The notes: a model not told the origin generated them from the letters alone. DNA of 64,000 nucleotides from Streptomyces atroolivaceus (GCF_000717025.1 NZ_JNXG01000003.1:310001-374000), one strand, 5' to 3'; positions 35,092 through 43,487 are shown, numbered from the stretch's first letter. A program made the numbers and translations.

Positions 35092-35143
35092 TGAAAGAAA
35101 CTTCCAAGAAGGTACGGATATATGGAAAGTAACTACCAGTCAA
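35092..35143 (-). promoter_or_regulatory. Promoter region of the NagZ-type gene with 14-bp direct repeats
   Basis: Two copies of a 14-bp element, TGAAAGAAACTTCC (35092-35105) and GGAAAGTAACTACC (35124-35137), agree at 11 positions and are 32 bp apart, three helical turns. A -35-like TTGACT (minus strand, 35138-35143) abuts the second copy. With a 17-bp spacer the -10 would be TATCCG (35115-35120), which is weak. The arrangement suggests a dimeric or cooperative regulator, perhaps sensing amino sugars. Confidence 0.5.
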
Positions 35144-35230
35144 GGGGGCGGCCCGAGAACGGGCACGACACACGGAAGGCGGCTGGTCTCCCGGCGGGGC
35201 GCCGCACCCGCCGGGAGACGGGGGTCCCGC

Positions 35231-36019
35231 CTACTGCTTCGGCGCGCCGAGCCGCAGCAGGTGCTCCCGCCCCGCCGCCAGCAGCTCGGGAAGACCGGCC
35301 GCCTCGGCGTACCAGCGCTTCTCGTACTCCCAGCACACCCAGCTCTCCGGGTCCAGTGCGTCCAGGCACGCCTTCAGCGGGAGCACCCCCGTGCCGAGCG
35401 CCAGCGGCGTGGTGTCCTCGGCGGAGGCGATGTCCTTCACCTGTACGTATCCCAGGTGCGGGGCCAGCACCGCATGGCTGGCCGCGGGTTCCTCCCCGGC
35501 CAGCCAGGCGTGCATCACGTCCCAGATCGCACCGATCTGCCCGTGCCCGACGGTCCCCACCACCCGGGCCACGTCGGCACCGGCGCGGTGCGAGTCATGG
35601 GTCTCCAGGAGGATCCGCACACCCAGGTCGGCGGCGTGCGGGGCGGCGGCTCCCAGCCGCCGCGCGGCGATCGCGTCGGCGTCCGCGGGGTCCTGGTCCC
35701 CGCCACCGGGGAAGACCCGGACGTTCGCCGCGCCCAGGTCGCGTGCCAGTTCCACCAGCTCGGCGAGCTCGGCGAGCACCGGCCCGTCCTCACCCCCGGC
35801 GGCCACCCTCACATAGCCGGCGACGGTCAGGATCTCGACCCCGCCCCGCTTGAACTCCTCGGCGACGGAGGCCCGTTCGAGCGGGCTGAGGCCGGTGTTG
35901 ACCGGCTCCTCCGGATGGGCGCGCAGCTCGACCCCCTGGTATCCGTTCCCGGCGGCGAGCCGCACCACGTCCGCGACGGGCATGCCCGGCACTCCGAGGG
36001 TCGAGAAAGCGAGCTTCAC
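35231..36019 (-). CDS. Sugar phosphate isomerase/epimerase-like TIM barrel protein
   Basis: A 262-aa xylose-isomerase-like TIM barrel. Expected metal-site segments are LLETHDSHRA (Glu near 140), IGAIWDVMHAW (Asp near 165), YVQVKDI and VCWEYEKRW near the C-terminus. No signal peptide is present. These proteins isomerise or epimerise sugars or act in inositol and sugar-acid catabolism; specificity cannot be told. The GTG at 36019 has AAGGA 6 nt upstream. It lies upstream of the NagZ gene in the same direction, but that gene has its own promoter. Confidence 0.85.
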   Translation of the reverse strand: MKLAFSTLGVPGMPVADVVRLAAGNGYQGVELRAHPEEPVNTGLSPLERASVAEEFKRGGVEILTVAGYVRVAAGGEDGPVLAELAELVELARDLGAANVRVFPGGGDQDPADADAIAARRLGAAAPHAADLGVRILLETHDSHRAGADVARVVGTVGHGQIGAIWDVMHAWLAGEEPAASHAVLAPHLGYVQVKDIASAEDTTPLALGTGVLPLKACLDALDPESWVCWEYEKRWYAEAAGLPELLAAGREHLLRLGAPKQ

Positions 36020-36128
36020 GATGTGTCCTTCCGCTGGGGGCCGGCGCGGGAACGGCCCGGCACTCTCCCGGCTCCTGCCCTCCGGACCCGGCCGTCACTC
36101 CCGCGCGCCGCCCCAGCGTACGGGCCCC

Positions 36129-36725
36129 TCAGTCCGTGCCCCGCAGCAGTCGCTCCAGGCTGCCGAGCAGCTGCAACGCGTCCTCACGCCGCTCGCCGTC
36201 CAGGGCCCGCCCTCCGGCGCCCGCGGGGTGCGGGGCGAGCACCCGCAGGGCGGCCGCCGCCTGCCGGGCGAACATCGCCAGCAGGTCCAGTTCGCGGACG
36301 CCCGAGCGGGCCTGGGGCGAAGGATCCAGTACCTCCAGCACTCCGAGGACGCGCCCGTCACTGATCAGCGGGGCGGCCATCAAGGCGTCCGGGACGTACT
36401 CGGTGGACTCCGCCAGGGAGCGGTCGAAGGACGCGTTCTGGCTCAGGTCGTCCACCACCATCGGCTCACCCGAGGTCACCACCCAGCCGGCGATGCCACG
36501 CCCCGCCGGGAACCTGCGCCCCACGAGGAACTCCTCGCCCTTCCCCGAGACCGCCTGGAAGACCAGTTCGTCCGCTTCCTCGTCCAGCAGACAGACGGAG
36601 CCGGCCGCGGCCCCGAAGATCGCGCGCGCCACGTCGACCACGGACTGGAGCAGCTCGTGCCGGGCGGCGTCACCCGGGGCGGGCAAGGACGCGGAGGGGA
36701 GAGTGGCATCAGTTCTCGGAGTCAT
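36129..36725 (-). CDS. GAF domain protein
   Basis: A 198-aa cytoplasmic protein made of one GAF domain (AIFGAAAGSVCLLDEEADELVF; GRGIAGWVVTSGEPMVVDDL; MAAPLISDGRVLGVLEVLD) and a short helical tail (EDALQLLGSLERLLRG). There is no output domain, so it is probably a stand-alone sensor acting on a partner. ATG 36725 or the preceding GTG 36728 both fit the AGGAG upstream. The start lies inside the end of the S8 peptidase gene, so the two are translationally coupled. It is the last gene of the cyclase/S8/GAF set. Confidence 0.88.
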   Translation of the reverse strand: MTPRTDATLPSASLPAPGDAARHELLQSVVDVARAIFGAAAGSVCLLDEEADELVFQAVSGKGEEFLVGRRFPAGRGIAGWVVTSGEPMVVDDLSQNASFDRSLAESTEYVPDALMAAPLISDGRVLGVLEVLDPSPQARSGVRELDLLAMFARQAAAALRVLAPHPAGAGGRALDGERREDALQLLGSLERLLRGTD

Positions 36726-37590
36726 CACGGGTATCTCCTGCCGCTGTGGAAGGACGCGGGCCGGCGTGCACGTTGGCCGCGGACAGATAGAGGGCGTTCT
36801 TGAGCTGGAAGGCCGTCATGCGGGGGTGGCCGGACAGGACACGGGCGCAGAGCCCCGCGACGTAGGGGGTGGCGAAGCTGTTGCCGGTGGTGCGGATCGT
36901 CTTTCCGCCCAGCCAGGGCACGGACACGTTCTGCCCCGGGCCGAAGAACTCCACCGGGGGGTCCGGGTTGTAGAGGTGCAGCTCGTCGTCCTCCTGGTGG
37001 CTCCCCACGGAGATCACCGAGGCGAACCGCCAGGGAAAGCTCTCCACCGGGGTGTTGTGCGCCGACGCCACGATCACCGTGCGGCCGAAGTAGGCGCTGT
37101 CGGCCAGCTGGTGCAGCTCGGCGGCGAACCGGGAGCGGGTGGTCGACAGGCTCAGGTTCACGATGTCGAAGCGCTGCTCCACGGCCCACCGGAGCCCGGC
37201 CATCAGGACGTCTCCGGTGCCGGAGAAGCGCTCACCGAGGACCCGGACGCTGTGGATCTCGCAGTCGGGGGCGGTACGGCGGATGATGCCCGCGCACGCC
37301 GTCCCGTGGCCGCAGGTGTCACCCGTGGTGGTCGGCTCGACCGTGATCTCCTGGCTCTCCGGGTCCTTGACGACCACCCAGGAGCTCTCCACCGGGCCGA
37401 CCAGCGGATGGTCGCGCTCCACGCCGGAGTCCACCACGCACACCCGCACGCCGCGTCCTGTCGCCTGCCGCGCGGGCCGGCCGCCCGGTGGTCCCTCGTC
37501 AGCGGGTACCGGCAGGTCCTCCGGTCCTCGCCCCCGCAGGCTCCAGGTGAGTCCCTGCCCCGGCACCGTGCCCGTTCCGCTGGTTCCCAT
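36709..37590 (-). CDS. Cytoplasmic S8 (subtilisin-like) serine peptidase
   Basis: A 293-aa subtilisin with the full catalytic set: VVDSGVE (D54), GHGTACAG (H95), ASAHNTP (oxyanion N179) and GNSFATPYVAG (S238). It lacks a signal peptide and a long propeptide, so it should act inside the cell, like RiPP leader peptidases or regulatory proteases. It starts 3 bp after the stop of the cyclase/AAA gene and overlaps the GAF gene. Context with a radical SAM enzyme and a short acidic protein makes the latter a candidate substrate. Confidence 0.9.
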   Translation of the reverse strand: MGTSGTGTVPGQGLTWSLRGRGPEDLPVPADEGPPGGRPARQATGRGVRVCVVDSGVERDHPLVGPVESSWVVVKDPESQEITVEPTTTGDTCGHGTACAGIIRRTAPDCEIHSVRVLGERFSGTGDVLMAGLRWAVEQRFDIVNLSLSTTRSRFAAELHQLADSAYFGRTVIVASAHNTPVESFPWRFASVISVGSHQEDDELHLYNPDPPVEFFGPGQNVSVPWLGGKTIRTTGNSFATPYVAGLCARVLSGHPRMTAFQLKNALYLSAANVHAGPRPSTAAGDTRDDSEN

Positions 37591-37593
37591 CGG

Positions 37594-40500
37594 TCAGCTC
37601 CTCTCCGTCGTGGTGACCATGGCTTCGGCCGGGACGCAGGAGGCGGCCCGGCGGGCCCCCGGCAGGTGCCCCTTGCCCGCGAAGTACTCCCGTGCCGTAC
37701 GGGCCGCGGTGAGGGCGGGAGCCCTGTGCCCCAGCACGGACAGGGTGCGGGCGCGGTCCAGTTCGGCCGTCGCCCGTACCAGCGGGGAGTCCGTGAGCAG
37801 CGATGCCCGCACGGCCTGTTCCGCGTGGTCGGCCGCCTCCGACGGGCGCCCGCCGGCGGCGGCCAGCCGGCCCCGGAGCCCGTTCAGGTCGACGGCGTCC
37901 GCATGGCTCAGGTCCGCCGCCTCCCCGACGCCCGCGATCCAGGCCGCCGCCTGCCGTGTCCGGCCCTCGTCGAGCTCGATCCGGGCCGCGTCCAGCGCCA
38001 CGGCCGTCCGCATCCCGCCCGCGTCGGCGTCCCGGGCCGCCTCGTCCGCCCTCGCCAGCAGCTCCAGCGCGGCGTCCCCGCGTCCGAGCAACGCCTCCAC
38101 CTGGGCCCGGAACACCGGGAGGAACACCTCGGCCTCGGCGAACCGCAGCTTCCCGGCCAGCTCCTGGGCCTCGGAGAGGCAGGAGCGCGCCTCGCGGGGC
38201 CGGTCCTGGAGTGCGTACAGCACCGCCAGGGGGCAGTTGAGGGTGAGCCTGACCGTCGGGCGGCCCTCCCCGTGCGCGGCCAGCAGCGCGCGGCAGCGGG
38301 CCACCGCCTCGGGGGCGGGCACCGGACCCCGCCACAGGGAGACGCCGATGGCTCCGAGGGCGCCCGCCCGCTCCGGCTCGGCGCCGGCCAGCACAGCCTG
38401 CTCCAGGGCACGTGCCTGATCGCGTTCCGCCTCCTCGTGCCGGCCGGCCTGCTGGAGGTGCTGGGCGAGCCTCAGGTGCGACCTGGCCCGGCCGAGCGCG
38501 TCCCCGGCCGCTTCGAAGACCGGCAGCACGGCCCGCGCCGTCGCCGCGGGCCCGGGGCCCGGGCCTGACGGATCCAGCACGGCGAGTGCGAGCCTGGCGT
38601 GCGCGGACTCCACCGGAGCCGAGTCCAGCTCGCGTACCCGGCGCAGCAGACCGGCCCCGCTCCCGGTCTGCCCGAGAGCCACCTTGACCTCACCGAGCCT
38701 GCGCACCGAGCCCGCGTCGTCGGGGTCCAGTTCGACCGCCCGCTCCAGCAGGTCGTCCGCCCAGGCCAGGTCGGACCGGGACGCGGCCTGGGCCCCCGCG
38801 CGGCCCAGCGCGGCGGCCGCACGGCCGCGCAACCGCCCGGTCCGGTCGTCCAGCAGCCCGAGCTCGGCCCGGTAGCGGCAGGCGCGTTCGAGGTGGCCGC
38901 CGACGGCGCCGTCCCCGGCCCGCAGCACCCTGGGCAACTCCGCCGCCCAGGCGTGGCGGTCCGCCTTGGCGCGCTTGGACAGCGACGCGTACGTCACCTC
39001 GTGCACCAGCCCGCTGCTGAACCGGTAGGCCGCCGGCTCCGGGCCGGTCCCCGCCGGCTCCACGAGGCGTCGCCTGGTCAGTGCGACCAGCACCTCCTCG
39101 ATGCGCCCCAGCCGGTGTGCCCGCTCGGCGGAGGAGACGTTCACCACCGCTGGGCCCCGCCGCTCCGCCAGCCGCGCGGACGTCTCCAGCAGCAGGAGCT
39201 CCGCAGCGGTGAACTCGCGGCCGATGACCGCGGCCAGGTCGACCACGGCCCGCTCCGTCCGCGCCAGCGCCCCGATCCGGGCGCCGAGCAGGGCCTGGAG
39301 CGTGGGCGGCAGTCCGGCGTCGGGGCCGTCCGAGGCGACCTTGTCCGCCCGGCCGCCGACCAGCAGCTGTTCCAGGTGGAGCGGATTGCCCTCGGCGCGG
39401 ACCAGGAGCCGCTCGTCCACCGGCCCGGCACCACCGTCGAGCCGGGTCAGCAGGCCGGCGAGCCGGACACTCTCCTCGCGGGGCAGGCCCGTCAGCTGGA
39501 GGCAGCCCTCCGTGTGGGCCGTCCCGTCCGGGCGGCCCACACAGACCATCAGCACACCGGCGGGCCCCGGACCCTCCGACAGGCGTTCCAGCGTCCGCAT
39601 CAGCAGGGGAGCCGCCTCGTGCGTGTCGTCGAGCACCAGCACGAAGGGCCGTCTCCGGGCGGCCCGGCCCAGCGCCGTCGCCAGCGCGGCGCACATGTCC
39701 TCGAAGGGGGCGTTCGGCGTACCGTCGCGCAGCAGTCCCGCGGACAGCAGGGTCATCGCGTCGTCGGCCGCCGCGCCGGAACGGGCGCCGCCCTCCGACG
39801 GCTCCGGGGGAACGGCGAGCGCCGGCAGGGTGCGCAGGGCGTCGGCGAGGGGAGTGAGCGTGCCCTGGTCCCCGTGGCCACGGCACCGGCCGGCACCGTA
39901 GGAGAGGAGTCCCGAGGCGGAGCGCCGCGCCAGCCACTCCCGCACCAGCCGGGTCTTGCCGATACCGGGCTCGCCGGTGAGGCGCAGCAGGCCGGCCCGC
40001 CCCTCGCTCACCGTGTCCGACAGGGCCGCGTCCAGTGCGCCCTGCTCGGCGTGACGTCCGACGAAGGGCACGTCGAAGCGGCGCAGCAGCGCCGGATCGT
40101 CCGCTCCCAGGGCCAGCAGCCGGTAGGCCTCGACGCTGTCCTGCTTGCCCTTGAGCCGGAGCGGCCCGGTGGGCTCGGCGGAGACCGTGGGCCCGGCGGC
40201 GAGCAGGGTCTCCGGCCCGAGGAGGATCTCCCCGGCGCCCGCGTTCTGCTCCAGGCGCGCGGCGATGTTGACGGTCTCCCCGGACACCAGGGCCTGGCGG
40301 GCCGTCGCGTCGCCGCCGGCCACCACCTGGCCGGTGTTGACGCCGATCCGGGTGGCGAGCCTGATGCCGAGCGTGGTGTGCAGTTCCTCGTTGAGCGCGG
40401 CCAGCGCGTCCCGCATGCCGAGCGCCGCGGCCAGTGCGCGCCGGGCGTCGTCCTCCCGCACCACCGGCACACCGAACACCGCCATCACGGCGTCGCCGAT

Positions 40501-40755
40501 GAACTTCTCCGGAGTGCCGCCCTGAGCCACGATCTGCGAGCTCATCGCCTCGAAGTACCGGAGCGTCACCGTGCGCAGGGTCTCCGGGTCCAGCACGCCC
40601 GACAGGGCGGTGGAACCGACGAGATCGCAGAAGAGCACCGTCACCGGCTTGCGTTCGTCCTCCACGGGAGCGGCGGCGACGGCGCACGGCGTCCCGCAGG
40701 ACGAGCAGAACCTGGCGTCCTCCGGCAGGTCCTGGCGGCACGTGGGGCAGTTCAT
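37594..40755 (-). CDS. Zinc-ribbon / nucleotide cyclase / AAA ATPase / TPR protein
   Basis: A 1053-aa signalling protein. The N-terminal zinc ribbon has CPTC and CSSC (C3, C6, C17, C20). A class III nucleotide cyclase domain follows (about 35-215) with metal Asp in VLFCDLVGST (D44) and EKFIGDAVMAVFG (D88) and the NIAARLEQ motif, so it looks active. A STAND-like AAA domain comes next (GEPGIGKTRLV near 265; FVLVLDDTHEAAPLL), then helical and TPR-like repeats to the end. ATG 40755 has AAGGGA 7 nt upstream. It lies between the radical SAM/diiron/82-aa genes and the S8/GAF pair. It could sense a ligand and make a cyclic nucleotide. Confidence 0.88.
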   Translation of the reverse strand: MNCPTCRQDLPEDARFCSSCGTPCAVAAAPVEDERKPVTVLFCDLVGSTALSGVLDPETLRTVTLRYFEAMSSQIVAQGGTPEKFIGDAVMAVFGVPVVREDDARRALAAALGMRDALAALNEELHTTLGIRLATRIGVNTGQVVAGGDATARQALVSGETVNIAARLEQNAGAGEILLGPETLLAAGPTVSAEPTGPLRLKGKQDSVEAYRLLALGADDPALLRRFDVPFVGRHAEQGALDAALSDTVSEGRAGLLRLTGEPGIGKTRLVREWLARRSASGLLSYGAGRCRGHGDQGTLTPLADALRTLPALAVPPEPSEGGARSGAAADDAMTLLSAGLLRDGTPNAPFEDMCAALATALGRAARRRPFVLVLDDTHEAAPLLMRTLERLSEGPGPAGVLMVCVGRPDGTAHTEGCLQLTGLPREESVRLAGLLTRLDGGAGPVDERLLVRAEGNPLHLEQLLVGGRADKVASDGPDAGLPPTLQALLGARIGALARTERAVVDLAAVIGREFTAAELLLLETSARLAERRGPAVVNVSSAERAHRLGRIEEVLVALTRRRLVEPAGTGPEPAAYRFSSGLVHEVTYASLSKRAKADRHAWAAELPRVLRAGDGAVGGHLERACRYRAELGLLDDRTGRLRGRAAAALGRAGAQAASRSDLAWADDLLERAVELDPDDAGSVRRLGEVKVALGQTGSGAGLLRRVRELDSAPVESAHARLALAVLDPSGPGPGPAATARAVLPVFEAAGDALGRARSHLRLAQHLQQAGRHEEAERDQARALEQAVLAGAEPERAGALGAIGVSLWRGPVPAPEAVARCRALLAAHGEGRPTVRLTLNCPLAVLYALQDRPREARSCLSEAQELAGKLRFAEAEVFLPVFRAQVEALLGRGDAALELLARADEAARDADAGGMRTAVALDAARIELDEGRTRQAAAWIAGVGEAADLSHADAVDLNGLRGRLAAAGGRPSEAADHAEQAVRASLLTDSPLVRATAELDRARTLSVLGHRAPALTAARTAREYFAGKGHLPGARRAASCVPAEAMVTTTERS

Positions 40756-40813
40756 GACGATCCCTTCTCTCCGGAAGTGGGGCTGCGCTGCCGGGCAGGG
40801 CCGGTGCGTCCGT

Positions 40814-40832
40814 GGGCCGGCCACGCCGGCCC
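40814..40832. terminator. Hairpin between the 82-aa protein and cyclase genes
   Basis: GGGCCGGC-CAC-GCCGGCCC, an 8-bp perfect stem with a 3-nt loop, lies in the 131-bp gap. It could reduce read-through from the radical SAM genes into the cyclase gene, or it may be a GC-rich coincidence. Confidence 0.45.
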
Positions 40833-40886
40833 GCACCCGTCCGGGAGCGGTGCGGACCGGGACGGGGCGGGCCGCGCGGCCCCGGC

Positions 40887-41135
40887 TCAGAACAGGGCGC
40901 CGCCGGCGATCTCTCCGTGGGCCTGGACCTCGGGCTCCACCGCGTCCAGACGGCTCTTGATGTCCAGCAGCACCGCGAGTTCCTCCTCCGTGAGCTCGCT
41001 GAGGACGAGGCGCTGTTCGTCGGTGAGCAGGTCCACCGGCAGGCCCGCCTCGTACAACGCGGCCGGCAGCACCGGCCGTTCACCGTCTCCCGGCGCCCGG
41101 GGGCCGCCGGTGCCGTCTGGGGGTGGTCGGGTCAT
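40887..41135 (-). CDS. 82-aa acidic protein, possible RiPP precursor or accessory peptide
   Basis: A Pro-rich N-terminus is followed by a conserved helical block (LYEAGLPVDLLTDEQRLVL, SELTEEELAVLLDIKSRLDAV) and the tail EPEVQAHGEIAGGALF. From memory this fits the short proteins RefSeq names 'aroma-sacti cluster domain', found beside radical SAM genes. It has no Cys. The PEVQAH motif matches PEVEAH in the leader of the LanKC precursor at 43326. The start ATG overlaps the stop of the diiron gene by 4 nt (ATGA). It may be a substrate of the radical SAM and diiron enzymes, or a recognition chaperone. Confidence 0.7.
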   Translation of the reverse strand: MTRPPPDGTGGPRAPGDGERPVLPAALYEAGLPVDLLTDEQRLVLSELTEEELAVLLDIKSRLDAVEPEVQAHGEIAGGALF

Positions 41136-41866
41136 GGGGTGACTCCCGTCGGTGAGGAAGGTCCGGCCCCCCGCGGCAGCGGCGCCGCCGCGGAGCGCCC
41201 GAGCCGGACGAACAGCCGGGTGAGCGCGTCGAGGGAGTGCATGGCGCTGACCGTCACGTCGGACTCCTGACCACGGGTCAGCGGCAGCCGGTCCAGCAGC
41301 GCGTACAGCTCGTCCAGGTGCCCCGTGTCCAGCGCCGCGTGCTCCCGCACCGTCCGCAGGGCGGCGTCCGGAAGGCCGGTCGTGTGCGCGATGCGGGAGG
41401 TGAGGCCGGCGGCGGGCGCGTAGCCCTCCAGCACCGCGATGTAGCCGAGCAGGGCCACCGGGTGGTGGTGCTCGATCCAGTAGTACTGGGAGCCGGCGAG
41501 GGCGGCGACGACCGGCCCCGGCATCGGGCCCAGCGCGTCCCCCGGCAGCGATCCCGCCGCCCTGATGTCCTCCAGCAGCCAGACGTCGTGGCCCTCCTCC
41601 TCCTGGATGTGCTCACGCAGGTACGCCGCCAGCGGACCGGCCAGCGGGTCGCCGCGGTCCTCCAGCAGCCTGGCCCGCTCCAGGGCGCGCAGCATCAGCG
41701 GAACGGAGGCCCGCACCACCGCGTGCATGGTGCACAGATAGCGGCGGTAGCGCGGCAGCAGGTCCTCGGCGCGCCACATGTGCTCCATCGCGTGCAGCAG
41801 GTCCGCGTCCACCAGGCGCAGGGTGACCCGCAGCCGTGCCGAGGAGCTCGGCCCGGCGGCGCTCAC
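41132..41866 (-). CDS. Iron-containing redox enzyme (heme-oxygenase-like diiron fold)
   Basis: A 244-aa all-helical protein of the heme-oxygenase-like diiron oxidase (HDO) type. Likely ligand helices are AMEHMWRAEDLLPRY, REHIQEEEGHDVWLLEDI (E..H), YYWIEHHHPVALLGYIAVLEGY and AALDTGHLDELYALLD (D..H..E). Such enzymes use O2 to oxidise or cleave amino-acid-like or fatty substrates. The GTG start at 41866 overlaps the radical SAM stop (GTGA), and its stop overlaps the 82-aa gene. This tight coupling suggests action on the same substrate. Confidence 0.82.
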   Translation of the reverse strand: MSAAGPSSSARLRVTLRLVDADLLHAMEHMWRAEDLLPRYRRYLCTMHAVVRASVPLMLRALERARLLEDRGDPLAGPLAAYLREHIQEEEGHDVWLLEDIRAAGSLPGDALGPMPGPVVAALAGSQYYWIEHHHPVALLGYIAVLEGYAPAAGLTSRIAHTTGLPDAALRTVREHAALDTGHLDELYALLDRLPLTRGQESDVTVSAMHSLDALTRLFVRLGRSAAAPLPRGAGPSSPTGVTP

Positions 41867-42966
41867 CGGGAACCCCCCGCGGCGGGCACCGTGTCCGTGC
41901 CCGGGACGCGCGCCAGGACCAGGGGCGCGTACGGGGCGCAGCCGTGCTGCCGTACGACGCCCACCGGCCCGTCCGCCGCGCCGCGGTGGGCGGCGGCCAG
42001 GTCCAGCAGCGCTCCCGGGGCCCCCGCCGCGACCGAACCGGCGTCGGCCGCCACCCGGCCGTCGGAGCCCAGGGCCCGGCAGCCGTCGCAGTAGGAACCG
42101 CCGCGCGGGGGGAGACCGGAGCGCGCGGCCAGATGCGCGGGGCCGACCGTGCGGATCATGCGCAGGACGGGCGACTCCAGCGCGCGCCGGCGGACGGACG
42201 CCCAGTCGTCGGTGGCCACGTGCCCGAGGTACAGGTGGGCGGGGGCCGGCCGCAGGTCCACGGTGTCCTGGTTGCAGCAGGCCAGCACCGCCCCGTCGAA
42301 GGCGACCACCGGCCAGGCGGCCATGGCGCACGGGGAGACCGCGCCCGCCTCCGGGCCGGTGCGGGCGGGCGCGGCCCAGGAAGCCGCCCGTCCGAACGCC
42401 CGCACCTCGTTGACCAGCGAAGGCACCCGGCCGCCGAACTCCTTCTCGATGTCCCGGGTGACGTCCGCCAGATAGGGATCGCCGGCTCCCGTGCCGGTGA
42501 GGTGGAAGCTCACCGCCACGCCCGTCTCCCGGACCCGGTGCACGGCACGGAAGACGTCGGCACGGGGGATCTCCCGCTCGTGGTGGGCGTCGAGACTGGC
42601 GGAGAAGTGGTCGACCCCCGTGATCGCACGCAGGAGCGGAGCGGGAATGTCCCGGGAGCGGGCGAAGAACATGCCGCTGAGCAGCGCCGTACGGGACCCG
42701 GCGGCGCGGGCCCGTGCGCTCAGCCGCTCGACGAGTGAGGGCAGCAGCAGCGGTTCACCGCCGGTCAGCATCACCACGTCGGGACGGTTCTCCTCGGTGA
42801 ACGAGCCGACGAAGCGCAGCAGACGGTCCGCGCCCGGTTCCTCGCGTGACGTCAGTGACGAACCGGTCGAGCAGTGGGCGCAGCTCAGCGGGCAGCGCCG
42901 GGTGAGGCAGAGCAGCACGCCGGCGGCGGGGAAGGGCCGCCGTCCGACGAGTTCGCCGAGTTCCAT
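41863..42966 (-). CDS. Radical SAM enzyme with SPASM/twitch-like C-terminus
   Basis: A 367-aa iron-sulfur enzyme. The SAM cluster motif is CPLSCAHC (C25, C29, C32), with GGEP (69-72) as the SAM-binding motif. The C-terminal part has C213, the pair C230/C231 and CDGC (C293, C296), typical of an auxiliary cluster used in peptide modification. AAGGAGG lies 9 nt before ATG 42966, an excellent Shine-Dalgarno sequence. It is the first gene of a coupled set with the diiron protein and the 82-aa protein. It is divergent from the LanKC precursor gene (359-bp gap). Substrate unknown; a peptide is likely. Confidence 0.88.
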   Translation of the reverse strand: MELGELVGRRPFPAAGVLLCLTRRCPLSCAHCSTGSSLTSREEPGADRLLRFVGSFTEENRPDVVMLTGGEPLLLPSLVERLSARARAAGSRTALLSGMFFARSRDIPAPLLRAITGVDHFSASLDAHHEREIPRADVFRAVHRVRETGVAVSFHLTGTGAGDPYLADVTRDIEKEFGGRVPSLVNEVRAFGRAASWAAPARTGPEAGAVSPCAMAAWPVVAFDGAVLACCNQDTVDLRPAPAHLYLGHVATDDWASVRRRALESPVLRMIRTVGPAHLAARSGLPPRGGSYCDGCRALGSDGRVAADAGSVAAGAPGALLDLAAAHRGAADGPVGVVRQHGCAPYAPLVLARVPGTDTVPAAGGSR

Positions 42967-43325
42967 GCGGGGCCGCCTCCTTCTCGGGGCCGGGAGCGCG
43001 CGTACCGAAGGGCCGGTTCCCGTGGACCCGGCCGGCGTGCGCGGAGTCCCCAGGGTGTGACGTGGCGGTTCGACGGCGGTCCACGAACGCTTCAGGAGCG
43101 GTATGTGCCCAGCTCAGCCGGGGTGCGGGCCCGCCTCGGGGCCTGGCGGCCGGCGGGGGGAAGCCGCTGTGAGCTGGACCGATACCGGAGCCATACCACC
43201 GCCGAAGCGATCGCCAGGCGGGGCCTCCTAACTTTCTCGGCAACGGCAGGCAACGGCCCGCCTCACCGGACCCGGCACCTCAGGGCTCCCGGAACCAGCG
43301 CAGTCACGAGTGGACGGAGACCACC
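42967..43325. promoter_or_regulatory. Divergent intergenic region between radical SAM and lanthipeptide precursor genes
   Basis: This 359-bp gene-free stretch must hold promoters for both directions. I find no canonical -10/-35 pair. GGCAACGGC occurs twice (43239-43247 and 43249-43257), 10 bp apart and about 70 bp before the precursor start. A one-turn direct repeat like this suits binding by a SARP-type regulator, though SARP sites usually have 11-bp spacing. Confidence 0.45.
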
Positions 43326-43487
43326 ATGTCCGAGAACACGAAGCCCGCGGCCGACGACAACAACGAGACCGAGACCCCCGAGGTCGAGGCGCACTCCGTG
43401 CTGGACCTCCAGGAGACGTCCGTCGACAAGGAGATCGAGGCTCCGGGCAGCTGTGTCAGCGTGATCAGCGTCGTCATGGGGGGCTGA
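43326..43487 (+). CDS. Class III lanthipeptide precursor peptide
   Basis: A 53-aa peptide with GGAGA before ATG 43326. The acidic leader contains PEVEAHSVLDLQE; VLDLQ corresponds to the ILxLQ-like helix recognised by class III synthetases. The C-terminal part EAPGSCVSVISVVMGG is the probable core, with one Cys (C43) and Ser at 42, 45 and 48. The Cys precedes two Ser residues, unlike the usual S-x-x-S-x(n)-C order of SapB-type cores, so ring topology is unclear. It is followed by hairpins, then an MFS gene and LanKC in the same direction. The translated length and leader motif support a real precursor. Confidence 0.8.
   Translation: MSENTKPAADDNNETETPEVEAHSVLDLQETSVDKEIEAPGSCVSVISVVMGG

Noticed and set aside
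35115-35143. DasR-type operator upstream of the NagZ gene
   Set aside because: Only one half (ACTGGT) of the DasR consensus is present; the direct repeat explains the sequence better.
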